Position numbers and translations under genes: made by a program. From contig JAHHHK010000011.1 in the NCBI GenBank assembly GCA_019359395.1, forward strand, positions 124,001-188,000: 64,000 nucleotides of DNA, given 5' to 3'. This document shows positions 17,314-26,229 of this stretch, one piece after another (the stretch's first letter is position 1; each line of letters starts with the position of its first letter). The notes below the pieces were generated by a model. That model had not been told where the DNA came from, ran no database searches, and saw only the letters and a list, made by a program, of their open reading frames with translations. Source of the DNA: Komarekiella atlantica HA4396-MV6 (lineage in GTDB: Bacteria; Cyanobacteriota; Cyanobacteriia; Cyanobacteriales; Nostocaceae).

Positions 17314-18024
17314 CTACTTTTCTACTGGAATATCCGATACTTCTAGCTTCAATTTTTGAGCAGGATAATCAGTTAGAGCAAGTGATACCTTCTTCACATC
17401 GTCTAATAAAGCTGTGGGAATACTCACTGTACCTGAAAATGTTGGCCCATTTAAAGGTAATTCTGCTGGCAAACCCTCTGTACTAGCACTCAGAGTTCGC
17501 CCTTTATCATCTGTGACATCCAAAAAACTGTATAGGAAGCGCACAGAATCAGTACCTTTGTTCTGCATTTTTACTTTCAGTAGCAAATCACCGCCAGAGT
17601 AACGAGCAGATTGTACAGAGAGGGTGACGCCTTCACTCTGGGCGATAATCGGAAAACCAGGTTGAAGTTTTTCTTCAGTCACTTCTGGAGGTTTTTCCTC
17701 TGGTTTTTGCTTGCTGCTATTAGTTTCTTCATCATCTTCCTCTAGGTTTTCTGATTTAGCAGCTTTTGTCTTACCTTCAATTCGCGCCTTGACAATTTTT
17801 AGGATATCTTGCTCTTTTAATAGCGCTAACCCTGTTTGTTGGGAGTTATTTGTCTTGCTGCTGGCAAATTTAGTTGCAGGGCGACCGTCTGGTGTGGTAA
17901 TACCTTTGAGTGCTGAACTCCCTATATTAAATCCCAAAAACGCACTCACAGAACCGGCTCCCAACATCAGGGTTAATAAAATCAATGTAAGAAGTACAGT
18001 GGAATTTAGTTTCATCGCTGACAA
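17314..18024 (-). CDS. Membrane-anchored protein with C-terminal Ig-like (DUF4352-type) domain
   Basis: A 236-residue protein. An N-terminal signal or anchor (STVLLTLILLTLMLGAGSV) leads to a charged low-complexity linker of about 60 residues rich in E, K and S. The C-terminal 110 residues form a beta-rich domain (VTLSVQSARYSGGDLLLKV, FLYSFLDVTDDKGR) that resembles telokin-like or DUF4352 Ig folds used for protein contacts outside the membrane. No catalytic residue stands out. The ATG at 18024 (MSAMKLN) or the one three codons later may start translation. Function unknown. Confidence 0.7.
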   Translation of the reverse strand: MSAMKLNSTVLLTLILLTLMLGAGSVSAFLGFNIGSSALKGITTPDGRPATKFASSKTNNSQQTGLALLKEQDILKIVKARIEGKTKAAKSENLEEDDEETNSSKQKPEEKPPEVTEEKLQPGFPIIAQSEGVTLSVQSARYSGGDLLLKVKMQNKGTDSVRFLYSFLDVTDDKGRTLSASTEGLPAELPLNGPTFSGTVSIPTALLDDVKKVSLALTDYPAQKLKLEVSDIPVEK

Positions 18025-18558
18025 GCTATTGCAGAAGAATGCTGGTCTACTTAAGAGTATTGAAGCTGTTACCTCAATCCTTCAAGGAACTTAATAAATA
18101 TTAGTTTGCACTATTTCATTATTAAATTATGTAGTATAAAAATATAGCAAATTATTTTCGAGTATTTACAAGTTATAAAATCATGCTAAAATAACGAAAT
18201 TGGGTTTATTGCGTATGTGAGGTAGCGTACTCACACTAAAGATTAGCAATTAGAGTTGACTCAAAAGTTTAAGTAGATAAACTTATGCCAATTTAAAACC
18301 TAACAAGGCAAGCGCCTTTGGCCGATTGGGGAGGCAGCGAACTCATAATTCGCCTTCAGGCTGGTTCGATTCCAGCAGGGCGCACTAACTAAATTATAAA
18401 AAGCAATCCATTATTAAACGCCTATGATGGTTGTAGAGAAACAATACTAAATTGTATTAAAAATTAACATTCTTAATCTTTAGAGAAAAACTAGATTTGG
18501 TAATTTAGTCATTAGTTGCTGACAAATGACAAGGAACTAATGACTAAACGCTAGGACG
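18025..18558. other. Intergenic region carrying a tRNA gene
   Basis: About 530 AT-rich bases. The tRNA at 18312-18384 is the only gene I can support. A small hairpin of GTGAG and CTCAC arms lies near 18217-18233. Confidence 0.6.
18312..18384 (+). tRNA. trnI(CAU): tRNA with CAU anticodon, probably tRNA-Ile2 (AUA decoder)
   Basis: The 73 bases fold into a cloverleaf: a 7-bp acceptor stem (GCGCCTT with AGGGCGC), a 3-bp D stem, a 5-bp anticodon stem GCGAA/TTCGC with loop CTCATAA (anticodon CAT at 18344-18346), a 6-base variable loop and a 5-bp T stem GCTGG/CCAGC. CCA is not encoded. The G1-C72 pair and lack of three G-C pairs in the anticodon stem exclude initiator tRNA. Resemblance to chloroplast trnI-CAU (TGGC start of the D arm, CTCATAATT anticodon loop) favours isoleucine, which needs TilS lysidine modification, over elongator Met. 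Confidence 0.82.
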
Positions 18559-18996
18559 TTATCGAGGTGGTAAAGTTTCAAACCGAAATTCAGTTCCAAC
18601 TTTGAGTTTGTTGGTGTTCAAGCGAGGAGACATTAACAGCGAAGTGTCGTAAGGATTTGGTAAATCGGGGGTACGAATATATGGATCATTGCCAACTTGT
18701 TGGGTAAGGACATCTTGATAGACAGTATTAACCAACTCGGCGTCTCTGGCAATTTCATTTTCTGGGAAGGAATTTCGGAAACCCGAACCAGGGCCAAGAA
18801 ACGAATCTAGCTGACGCCTGAAGCTACCATTATCGTAGAAATTGCGATCATGCCGAAAAAAAGCTCGTTCAAATACATCATTCGTAGTTTCATAATTGGG
18901 TGTTTCCGTCTGAGCAGATGCTACAGAGGGAAAAGCAATACCAACAGTTAACACCAATAAACCACTCAGGGTTTTTAATTTTATACCCATCTTCAC
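18559..18996 (-). CDS. Small exported hypothetical protein
   Basis: A 145-residue protein with a clear signal peptide (LKTLSGLLVLTVGIAFPSVASAQ, predicted cut after ASA). The mature part is 115 residues, acidic and rich in Asn, Phe and Arg, with no cysteines or membrane helices. It is likely periplasmic or secreted. I do not recognise the family. Two ATG codons near the start (residues 1 and 3) are both acceptable. It is divergent from pyrE, about 95 bases apart. Confidence 0.7.
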   Translation of the reverse strand: MKMGIKLKTLSGLLVLTVGIAFPSVASAQTETPNYETTNDVFERAFFRHDRNFYDNGSFRRQLDSFLGPGSGFRNSFPENEIARDAELVNTVYQDVLTQQVGNDPYIRTPDLPNPYDTSLLMSPRLNTNKLKVGTEFRFETLPPR

Positions 18997-19092
18997 TTAC
19001 TCCTCAATCTATGGGTGAATCTTAACTTATGCTTAATTTCAGAACTCTCATGAGTTCAACCTTTGGTGTAGCACAACTTTTAATGTTTTGTA

Positions 19093-19710
19093 ATGACGTA
19101 TCCTACTGAAACTCTTACCCACTCAGATATTTGGGCCGCTACCGCTGATTTAACTACCCTGCGCCACAAGTTACTAGATTTATTTTGCCAACTTGCTTAT
19201 CAAGAGGGTGATTTTGTCCTTTCTTCTGGGCTGCGTAGCTCTTATTACGTCAACAAGACGCAAGTAACGCTCCATCCCCAAGGTGCTTTGGCAGTTGGAC
19301 GATTGCTGTTCCCTATGCTACCTATAGATACTCAGGCTGTTGCTGGTTTAACATTGGGGGCTGACCCAATTGTGACAGCAGTGAGCATAGTTTCTGTCTA
19401 TGAAAACCGACTGATACCAGCGCTGATTATTCGTAAAGAAGCAAAAGGTTATGGGACGAGGGCTTATATTGAAGGGCCTAGTTTGTCAGAAGGTGCAAAA
19501 GTGGTGGTGTTGGAAGATGTTGTCACTACTGGGCAATCTGCTCTGAAAGCAGTAGAACGGCTAAAAGCAGCAGGTTATACCGTAAATCAAGTAATTGCAC
19601 TGGTAGACCGCCAGCAAGGGGGAGCAGAGTTATATCATTCAGCCGGGTTGAAATTTGAAGCGTTGTTTTCGATTGAGGAGATTCAACAACGGTATCAGCA
19701 GATTAAGTAA
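19093..19710 (+). CDS. pyrE: Orotate phosphoribosyltransferase
   Basis: A 205-residue enzyme joining orotate to PRPP to make OMP in pyrimidine synthesis. The PRPP signature VVVLEDVVTTGQSALKAVE is intact. The flexible catalytic loop IIRKEAKGYGTRAYIEG and the N-terminal LSSGLRSSYYVNKTQV are characteristic of the cyanobacterial/proteobacterial form. Length is typical. It is a stand-alone enzyme with no fused OMP decarboxylase. pyrG lies elsewhere in the window (47840-49441) and acts later in the same pathway. Confidence 0.97.
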   Translation: MTYPTETLTHSDIWAATADLTTLRHKLLDLFCQLAYQEGDFVLSSGLRSSYYVNKTQVTLHPQGALAVGRLLFPMLPIDTQAVAGLTLGADPIVTAVSIVSVYENRLIPALIIRKEAKGYGTRAYIEGPSLSEGAKVVVLEDVVTTGQSALKAVERLKAAGYTVNQVIALVDRQQGGAELYHSAGLKFEALFSIEEIQQRYQQIK

Positions 19711-19718
19711 TTTATTTA

Positions 19719-19805
19719 AACGCAAAGGAACACAGAGGTAAGCGCAGAGTAACGCAGAGGAACCCTCCGCGAACCTTTGCGATTTCCTCCGCGTGCCTCT
19801 GCGTT
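19719..19805. repeat. Imperfect inverted repeat of the AACGCAGAGG / CCTCTGCGTT family
   Basis: The stretch opens with AACGCAAAGG and closes with CCTCTGCGTT. Internal copies of GCAGAG and CCTTTGCG can pair. It sits between the convergent pyrE and thiC genes and resembles a very common intergenic repeat of filamentous cyanobacteria. It may serve as a two-way terminator. Confidence 0.75.
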
Positions 19806-19815
19806 CAAAAAGCAG

Positions 19816-21189
19816 TTAACTTTGAGTCACCTTTTCTTTCGCCAAGAACTTCTCTAGTTCTGTTAATGCATCAGCGTCAACTTTTGTTTGCATCGGGCAG
19901 AATTTAGGCCCACACATTGAACAAAACTCAGCCGTTTTGTAGATGTCTGCTGGTAGAGTTTCGTCATGATATTCCTGAGCTCTTTGTGGGTCGAGTGATA
20001 ACTCAAACTGACGGTTCCAGTCGAAATTATACCGAGCTTTGGAGAGTTCATCGTCTCTATCTCTTGCTCCTGGGCGATGTCTGGCGATGTCTGCTGCATG
20101 AGCTGCTATTTTGTAGGCAATCAACCCATTCCGTACATCTTCGGCATTGGGTAGTCCCAAATGTTCTTTCGGTGTGACATAGCACAGCATTGCTGTACCG
20201 TACCATCCAGCCATTGCTGCCCCGATCGCTGAAGTGATATGGTCATAACCGGGAGCAATATCTGTCACCAATGGCCCTAAAACGTAGAAAGGTGCTTCAG
20301 AACATTCTTCCATTTGTTTGCGGACATTAAACTCAATTTGATCCATCGGTACGTGTCCGGGCCCTTCTACCATTACTTGTACGTCATGTTCCCAGGCTTT
20401 GCGAGTTAGCTTTCCGAGGGTTTTGAGTTCAGCTAATTGTGCTTCGTCTGAGGCGTCGTGTGTACAACCAGGACGCAGGGAATCTCCTAAACTGAAGGAG
20501 ACATCGTACTTTTTGAAAATCTCAATGATGTCCTGGAAGTGCGTGTAAAGGGGGTTTTGTTTGTGATGATGCAGCATCCACCGCGCTAAGATACCGCCGC
20601 CACGAGAGACAATACCAGTAATACGATTTTTTACCAACGGCAAATGCTCAATCAAAATTCCGGCGTGGATGGTTTGATAGTCTACCCCTTGCTGAGCGTG
20701 TTTTTCGATGATATGGAGAAAGTCATCAGCCGTCAGGTTTTCGATTGTGCCGTGGACGCTTTCTAAAGCTTGGTAAACTGGTACTGTGCCAATGGGAACA
20801 GATGAAGCTTTAATAATTGCAGAGCGAATTTCGTCTAAGTTACCGCCGCCTGTGGACAAGTCCATTACAGTATCAGCACCGTACTTCACTGACAGTATCA
20901 GCTTATCGACCTCTTCTTGAAGATTGGAAGAGTTGGGTGAAGCGCCGATATTAGCATTTACCTTACATTTGGAGGCGATGCCAATGCACATTGGCTCTAG
21001 ATTAGTGTGATTAATATTAGCGGGAATAATCATTCGTCCCCGCGCCACTTCCTCACGAATGAGATCGGCGGGAAGATTTTCCCGTTGGGCGACATGGTGC
21101 ATTTCTTCAGTGATGACACCTTGGCGAGCATAGTGCATTTGAGATACATTGCTCTGCCCACGACGCTTAGCAACCCATTCTGTCCGCAT
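19816..21189 (-). CDS. thiC: Phosphomethylpyrimidine synthase
   Basis: A 457-residue radical-SAM enzyme that rearranges aminoimidazole ribotide into HMP-phosphate for thiamine. The non-canonical C-terminal cluster motif C-X2-C-X4-C is intact ([12 protein letters not shown]). [26 protein letters not shown] and [14 protein letters not shown] are family blocks. It lacks the long N-terminal domain of the E. coli form, as usual for cyanobacteria. A TPP riboswitch lies in its leader, so it should be shut down by its pathway's end product. thiD is at 4353-5174. Confidence 0.98.
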   Translation of the reverse strand: MRTEWVAKRRGQSNVSQMHYARQGVITEEMHHVAQRENLPADLIREEVARGRMIIPANINHTNLEPMCIGIASKCKVNANIGASPNSSNLQEEVDKLILSVKYGADTVMDLSTGGGNLDEIRSAIIKASSVPIGTVPVYQALESVHGTIENLTADDFLHIIEKHAQQGVDYQTIHAGILIEHLPLVKNRITGIVSRGGGILARWMLHHHKQNPLYTHFQDIIEIFKKYDVSFSLGDSLRPGCTHDASDEAQLAELKTLGKLTRKAWEHDVQVMVEGPGHVPMDQIEFNVRKQMEECSEAPFYVLGPLVTDIAPGYDHITSAIGAAMAGWYGTAMLCYVTPKEHLGLPNAEDVRNGLIAYKIAAHAADIARHRPGARDRDDELSKARYNFDWNRQFELSLDPQRAQEYHDETLPADIYKTAEFCSMCGPKFCPMQTKVDADALTELEKFLAKEKVTQS

Positions 21190-21210
21190 ATTAAAATCCT
21201 CAATAAACAG

Positions 21211-21290
21211 CTTCCCTCCGCTGGTATTACCCAGACTCAGGTGTTAAGGGTGTGATCTCAGCCTGATTGTGTAGGCACCCCTAGCATGGT
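21211..21290 (-). promoter_or_regulatory. TPP riboswitch (THI element) of thiC
   Basis: On the minus strand the leader reads GGGGTGCC, then CTGAGAT, then ACCCTTAACACCTGA, then TCTGGGTAATACCAGCGGAGGGAAGC. These are the conserved TPP aptamer blocks in the right order. The aptamer ends about 20 bases before the thiC ATG. Such closeness points to control of translation start rather than a separate terminator. Confidence 0.95.
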
Positions 21291-21480
21291 TGTAAATTGT
21301 ACCACCTTGGATGTGGCTGCGAACAAAGGTGTTAACAATTCCTTGAGGTGAAGGTGGTGAGTACTAAGCAGTTTTTTTGGACACAGCCCGTCGTAGACAT
21401 CACTGTTTCTGCTGAATAATGTCTAATATTGCTTTGTGAATTTCATCTGAGGACAGTGGTCATTTTTTGCTTCTTGCCAC

Positions 21481-21513
21481 TGACCAATGACTAATGACCA
21501 ATGACTAATGACT
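21481..21513. repeat. Heptamer tandem repeat (AATGAC-type STRR)
   Basis: CAATGAC and TAATGAC heptamers alternate four times directly before the pseudouridine synthase start. The ATG at 21508 lies inside the last unit, so this array may have shifted or created the start. Such heptamer arrays are typical of heterocystous cyanobacteria. Confidence 0.75.
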
Positions 21514-22116
21514 CTTAACCATAGATATATTATTTTTCACAAACCCTACGGTGTTCTCAGCCAGTTTACACAGGAGTCACCCAGACATCGCACTCTGAAA
21601 GACTATATTGATGTGCCTGATGTTTATCCTGTGGGACGTTTGGACTGGGACAGTGAAGGGTTACTGTTGTTGACAAACGACGGACAATTGCAACACCGCC
21701 TTGCTCATCCGCGGTTTGGACATGAACGTACTTACTGGGTGCAAGTAGAGCGCATTCCTGATGCAGATGCTATAAACAAGTTGCAAACAGGTGTGGAAAT
21801 TCAAGATTACCGCACTTTACCAGCAAAAGTGAGGCTATTGTTACAAGAACCACCAGTGTGCGATCGCAATCCGCCAATTAGATTTCGCAAAAATGTACCG
21901 ACAGCTTGGCTGGAAATGACTTTAACAGAGGGAAAAAACCGCCAGGTGCGCCGCATGACTGCGGCTGTGGGTTTCCCAACATTGCGATTGATTAGGGTGA
22001 GCATCGTCCACCTACAACTAGATGGATTACAGCCGGGTCAATGGCGTGACCTTACACCATCTGAACTCGAATCGCTGCATAATTCCTCTAAAGCACGTAG
22101 AAGCAATTCCAAGTAA
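21508..22116 (+). CDS. rRNA pseudouridine synthase, RluE/RsuA family
   Basis: A 202-residue enzyme lacking an N-terminal S4 domain, which fits RluE-type enzymes that modify 23S rRNA (U2457 in E. coli). The catalytic Asp is in the motif II sequence [18 protein letters not shown]. The N-terminal [11 protein letters not shown] and the C-terminal [12 protein letters not shown] with TLRLIRVSI are family blocks. The start is embedded in a heptamer repeat, so the first few residues are uncertain; translation might begin near HRYIIFHKP. It is a single gene. Confidence 0.9.
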   Translation: MTLNHRYIIFHKPYGVLSQFTQESPRHRTLKDYIDVPDVYPVGRLDWDSEGLLLLTNDGQLQHRLAHPRFGHERTYWVQVERIPDADAINKLQTGVEIQDYRTLPAKVRLLLQEPPVCDRNPPIRFRKNVPTAWLEMTLTEGKNRQVRRMTAAVGFPTLRLIRVSIVHLQLDGLQPGQWRDLTPSELESLHNSSKARRSNSK

Positions 22117-22316
22117 TCGAAGTTCTGATTGCTAAAAGCTAGCAGTGAGATTTTTTGCCTACACGGTCGCTTCCTCAATACGGGCTACGCCAACCATACT
22201 CAGCACTACTGAAATAAGTGTTTAGCGGATGACACAATTTAAGTCAAAAGCAGTATGATGTTATTTTTTTATTCCTACCTAGTAAAAATCAGCGCTTGTG
22301 TGCAAGTTTAAGTTTT

Positions 22317-23699
22317 ATGAGCCGTAATCAGCAATCGATCTGGTATTACAATCGCCAACAACAAGATATCTTATCTGCAATACCTAAACGCCTAGAACTT
22401 GTGCCTGAACGAGCTACCGATTCAGAACTTTGCACAATAGAAACCTTGCGTAATACCCAAGAGGAACTTCAGTGGTATCGTAGGCTTTATGAAAATATCC
22501 CCTCTATTTACTTCAGTTTAGATACGACAGGGATAATTTTGTCTGTAAATCATTTTGGTGCAAATTGTCTTGGTTACACTTCTGAACAATTGATCAATAA
22601 ACCTATTTTTAACTTTTTTGATCAATCAGATAAACAAAAGCTTTCTGATACATTTATAGATCTATTCAACGCTTTGCCTAATAGTGAAGTTGTTAATTGG
22701 GAATTTCGCTTGAATTGCCCAGCCAGCAAGATTGCCTGGGTAAGAATCGTGATGCGGATATTGCCTATTGGGGAGGGACATGACAAAAATCCAGTCATTC
22801 TTATGGTTTGTGAGGATATCACTGCTCACAAGCAGACACAAGACGCTTTAAAAGAAAGCAAACAAAGCTTTGATCCTATTACTAAGACTGCTGATATCAC
22901 AGAGCATAAATTCCCGAATGCCTTGAAACAAATTCAGGAAGTGGCGCGATCGCAATTAGAGGAAATGGACAGCCTCAACCACTTAAAAGATGAATTTCTC
23001 AGTACAGTTTCCCACGAACTACGCACACCACTAACTAATATGAAAATGGCGATTCAAATGCTAGGAATCGCACTCGATCAAGAGCAAAACTTTTTGTTGG
23101 AAATGGCAAAGCCACAAACAGAACGCTCGAAAGCTTCCCGCTATTTTGAAATTTTAGACAACGAGTGTGAGCGAGAAATTAATCTAATTAATAACTTCCT
23201 AGATTTGCAACGGCTAGATGCAGGCGCTAAACCCTGGGTACTGGAAACCATTCAAGTACAGGAATGGCTTTGGCGGGTGCTAAAGATGTTTAAAGCACGA
23301 AAGCACAACTCCCATCAGCAAAATTTACACCTCCAGGTAGCTCCTAACCTTCCCCTACTTGCGTGCGATCCATTTAGTCTAGAACGTATCTTGATAGAAT
23401 TACTTACCAATGCTTGCAAATTCAGCCCCCCAAATGCAGAAATTACCGTGATTGCTCAACTAAAATCTCAGAACATCCAATTCCAAGTAATTAATTCTGG
23501 TGTTGAAATTCCTGCCGTTGAATTAGTACGCATTTTCGGGAAATTTTACCGCATTCCCAGTAATGATCCTTGGAAGCAGGGTGGCACAGGATTAGGGCTA
23601 GCACTAGTACAAAAACTCATCAAACACATGGGAGGAACAATTGAGGTTGAAAGTGGGTCAAACCGTACCTGTTTTGTTATCCAACTAGCAATAAACTGA
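22317..23699 (+). CDS. PAS-domain sensor histidine kinase
   Basis: ATG 22317 gives 460 residues; a TTG seven codons upstream is less likely. A PAS domain at about 65-190 (LDTTGIILSVNHFGANCLGY) is followed by a short linker. The HisKA domain has the phospho-acceptor His near residue 233 in STVSHELRTPLTNMK. The ATPase domain has the N box ELLTNACKFSPPNAEI and the G2 box GGTGLGLALV. The G1 box is unusual: NSGVEIP where D-x-G-x-G is normal, so ATP binding may be altered. There are no membrane helices, so it senses inside the cell. No response regulator is adjacent. Confidence 0.9.
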   Translation: MSRNQQSIWYYNRQQQDILSAIPKRLELVPERATDSELCTIETLRNTQEELQWYRRLYENIPSIYFSLDTTGIILSVNHFGANCLGYTSEQLINKPIFNFFDQSDKQKLSDTFIDLFNALPNSEVVNWEFRLNCPASKIAWVRIVMRILPIGEGHDKNPVILMVCEDITAHKQTQDALKESKQSFDPITKTADITEHKFPNALKQIQEVARSQLEEMDSLNHLKDEFLSTVSHELRTPLTNMKMAIQMLGIALDQEQNFLLEMAKPQTERSKASRYFEILDNECEREINLINNFLDLQRLDAGAKPWVLETIQVQEWLWRVLKMFKARKHNSHQQNLHLQVAPNLPLLACDPFSLERILIELLTNACKFSPPNAEITVIAQLKSQNIQFQVINSGVEIPAVELVRIFGKFYRIPSNDPWKQGGTGLGLALVQKLIKHMGGTIEVESGSNRTCFVIQLAIN

Positions 23700-24156
23700 A
23701 AACTGAGGCACACAAGAGGAGGGGGAGATGGAAAGACAAGGGGAAAGGAATAATTTAAAACAGTCAACAGTAAACAGTAAACAGTAAACAGTGGTCAGAA
23801 AAAAACTGATGACTGACTGATGACTGTTAAACAACGCCTACTAGTAATTGCTGGGGGACTCCAACCCAAGGATAGACACCTCATTACTTTACTGATAACT
23901 GTTAAAAATCGCCCACTCATTTAAAATACAAAATTACTCTTGCTTCCAATACTTCTCCCTTCTCGCATTTGTGAGGAATTAAATGCCAATATCTGAAATA
24001 TTTAGCTAATATGCGTCACAATTAATACTGCCACCAAAATTCACTGGTGAAACCACAATCTCTTGTAGGTCTGATGTAGGCAGGGGTAGCCAATTGTGGC
24101 ACTTTGAATCTTAGTGGCTAGAAGCACTTTGGAACGGGAATTAAGGAACTTCCACT
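23700..24156. other. Intergenic region with heptamer repeats and a weak hairpin
   Basis: The gap holds CAGTAAA heptamers at 23768-23792 and a weak long-range pairing of CCACAAT (24053-24059) with ATTGTGG (24093-24099). The promoter of the PP2C gene should lie in its right end. I see no gene. Confidence 0.5.
23768..23792. repeat. CAGTAAA heptamer array (STRR)
   Basis: CAGTAAA is repeated three times, then CAGT. It belongs to the short tandemly repeated heptamers common between genes of Nostocales. Confidence 0.8.
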
Positions 24157-26142
24157 ATGCTGATTTGCCCTCAGTGTAAATTTGAAAACCCCAATACCAA
24201 CAAATTTTGTCAAAACTGTGGTGCGTCCCTGACTCACAAAGTTTGTCCTGAATGCAGTACTGAAGTACCCGTAGATGCACAAAGTTGTCAAAACTGCGGC
24301 GCGGAGTGCGGAACAGTGTGGTGGGCAATTATTGCCAAGAAAGCTTTGGGAGTAGGGGGAGATGAAATAGCAGGGGGAGTAAGGGAAGATGAGGGAGATA
24401 GGGAAGAAAATTCTACTTTGTCCTCCTCATCTTCTCTTCCCTCTAGCTCCTCTTCTGAACTCCTAGTTGGCTCTTATTTAGACCCTCAGCAGCGCTATCA
24501 ATTGTTAGATCCGTCGTTAAGCCAAAAGGAAATCGCAACTCCTACTGAAGTGTGTGTGAGAGTTTTAGATTGTCAACCGTATCAAATATCACTCATTGAA
24601 GCAATGCTAGGAAATCAGCAACAGGGAGTGATCGCACTATCAGAGGGAGTCAGCGAAATACCTGGCCTTGCTAAACTTTATATTGACTTACAAGCTCAAA
24701 ATCACCCAGAAATACCGCTAATTCACGATGCGTGGCAGCAGGGTGATACCCAGGTGGTACTAATTGAAGACCGCTCGGATTGGCAGTATTTACTTGATCT
24801 GTGGCAAGAAGAGTCAACGAGTTTATTACAGCTTTTACACTGGTGTTATCAGATGACTCAACTCTGGGTACTACTGGAACCAGTGGGTTGTCGTCAGAGT
24901 CTTTTGGATTTGTCGAATTTACGCTTGGATGAAGACCAAACACTGGCGATTAGACAGTTATATCTGGAACCATTGAATTCTCAGCCTGCTACTGAATCAC
25001 CAGAAAATACTGAAGCTCAACAAGAGCCGCCGTTAACAATCCAAGCTTTGGGGCGGGTTTGGCAGGCGCTATTTAGACAGTCTCAACGCACTCAATTTGG
25101 TTCTATAGTCCAGATGTTGGGGGATTTGGAGCTGGGTAAAATTGAGACGATCGCACAGTTGCGATCGCGTTTGGAGGCAATTTCCTCAGAATTAGAAGCA
25201 TCCGATGCAATACCTGCAATAGAACAGAAACATCCTACTGCGCCGACGAACATGCAATTAGACGAGTCAGAAGATATCAATGCTAGAACTGATGATTTGC
25301 CAACAATCGTGCTGGCGATGCAATTAAGCAGCTTGGAGGACGCAGGACGTACAGATGTAGGGCGACAACGTGATCATAACGAAGACAACTTTGGCATTGA
25401 AACTAAAATTCACAAGCTAGAATTTCCTAAAAGCCGCATCCTCCAAGCACAGGGCTTATATATTCTCTGCGATGGTATGGGTGGACATGCTGGTGGCGAG
25501 ATAGCTAGTGAGTTAGCAGTCAACACCCTGCGGCAATATTTTCAACAACACTGGATTACTAACCAACTGCCAACGGAACATAGCATTCGTGAGGCAGTTT
25601 ATTTAGCTAATGAAGCAATTTACGAACTCAATCAACAAGATGCCCGTTCTGGAGTCGGGCGCATGGGCACAACTCTAGTGATGCTGTTAATTCAAGGCAA
25701 TCAAGCAGCAGTTGCTCATGTGGGAGATAGCCGCCTCTACCGCCTGACGCGCAAGCAGGGACTAGAACAAATCACTGTAGATCACGAAGTTGGTCAACGA
25801 GAAATAGCGCGAGGAGTTGAAGAGAGCATAGCTTATGCCCGCCCGGATGCCTACCAACTTACCCAAGCCTTGGGCCCCCGTGACAAACAATCGATTAATC
25901 CCGATGTGGAGTTTTTCGAGATTAATGAAGATACGATTCTGCTTTTGGTATCCGATGGTCTATCAGATAATAATTTACTAGAAACCCATTGGCAGACTCA
26001 TTTAGAACCCTTGTTTAGTTCTGGCACAAACCTAGAGCGGGGCGTCACAGACTTAATTGATTTGGCAAACCAATACAATGGTCATGACAACATTACTGGT
26101 ATACTAATCCGGGCAAAAGTGCGCCCAAATCTGGAAAGTTAA
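24157..26142 (+). CDS. PP2C-type Ser/Thr protein phosphatase with N-terminal double zinc ribbon
   Basis: A 661-residue protein. Two zinc ribbons open it (C4-C7/C18-C21 and C30-C33/C44-C47). Residues about 66-103 are a low-complexity acidic then Ser-rich insert. A regulatory middle region resembling a degenerate kinase-like fold follows. The PP2C domain runs from about 394 to 655 with metal ligands in GRQRDHNEDNFG, ILCDGMGGHAGGE, LLVSDGLSDN and HDNITGILI. It should remove phosphate from Ser/Thr in the cytoplasm. The next gene, 87 bases on, is an FHA/zinc-ribbon kinase, so the two form a likely opposed pair. Confidence 0.92.
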   Translation: MLICPQCKFENPNTNKFCQNCGASLTHKVCPECSTEVPVDAQSCQNCGAECGTVWWAIIAKKALGVGGDEIAGGVREDEGDREENSTLSSSSSLPSSSSSELLVGSYLDPQQRYQLLDPSLSQKEIATPTEVCVRVLDCQPYQISLIEAMLGNQQQGVIALSEGVSEIPGLAKLYIDLQAQNHPEIPLIHDAWQQGDTQVVLIEDRSDWQYLLDLWQEESTSLLQLLHWCYQMTQLWVLLEPVGCRQSLLDLSNLRLDEDQTLAIRQLYLEPLNSQPATESPENTEAQQEPPLTIQALGRVWQALFRQSQRTQFGSIVQMLGDLELGKIETIAQLRSRLEAISSELEASDAIPAIEQKHPTAPTNMQLDESEDINARTDDLPTIVLAMQLSSLEDAGRTDVGRQRDHNEDNFGIETKIHKLEFPKSRILQAQGLYILCDGMGGHAGGEIASELAVNTLRQYFQQHWITNQLPTEHSIREAVYLANEAIYELNQQDARSGVGRMGTTLVMLLIQGNQAAVAHVGDSRLYRLTRKQGLEQITVDHEVGQREIARGVEESIAYARPDAYQLTQALGPRDKQSINPDVEFFEINEDTILLLVSDGLSDNNLLETHWQTHLEPLFSSGTNLERGVTDLIDLANQYNGHDNITGILIRAKVRPNLES

Positions 26143-26229
26143 TAATCAGGGAACTGAGGAAAGTTTTTCTCATACCTAATCCCTCATCATAATTCCCAAT
26201 TCCTATCCTTTTACCTTTTAGGTCGTATT

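Noticed and set aside
18181-18240. Yfr1-like small RNA near GTGAGGTAGCGTACTCACAC
   Set aside because: The conserved ACTCCTCACAC core is absent; only a short stem is present.
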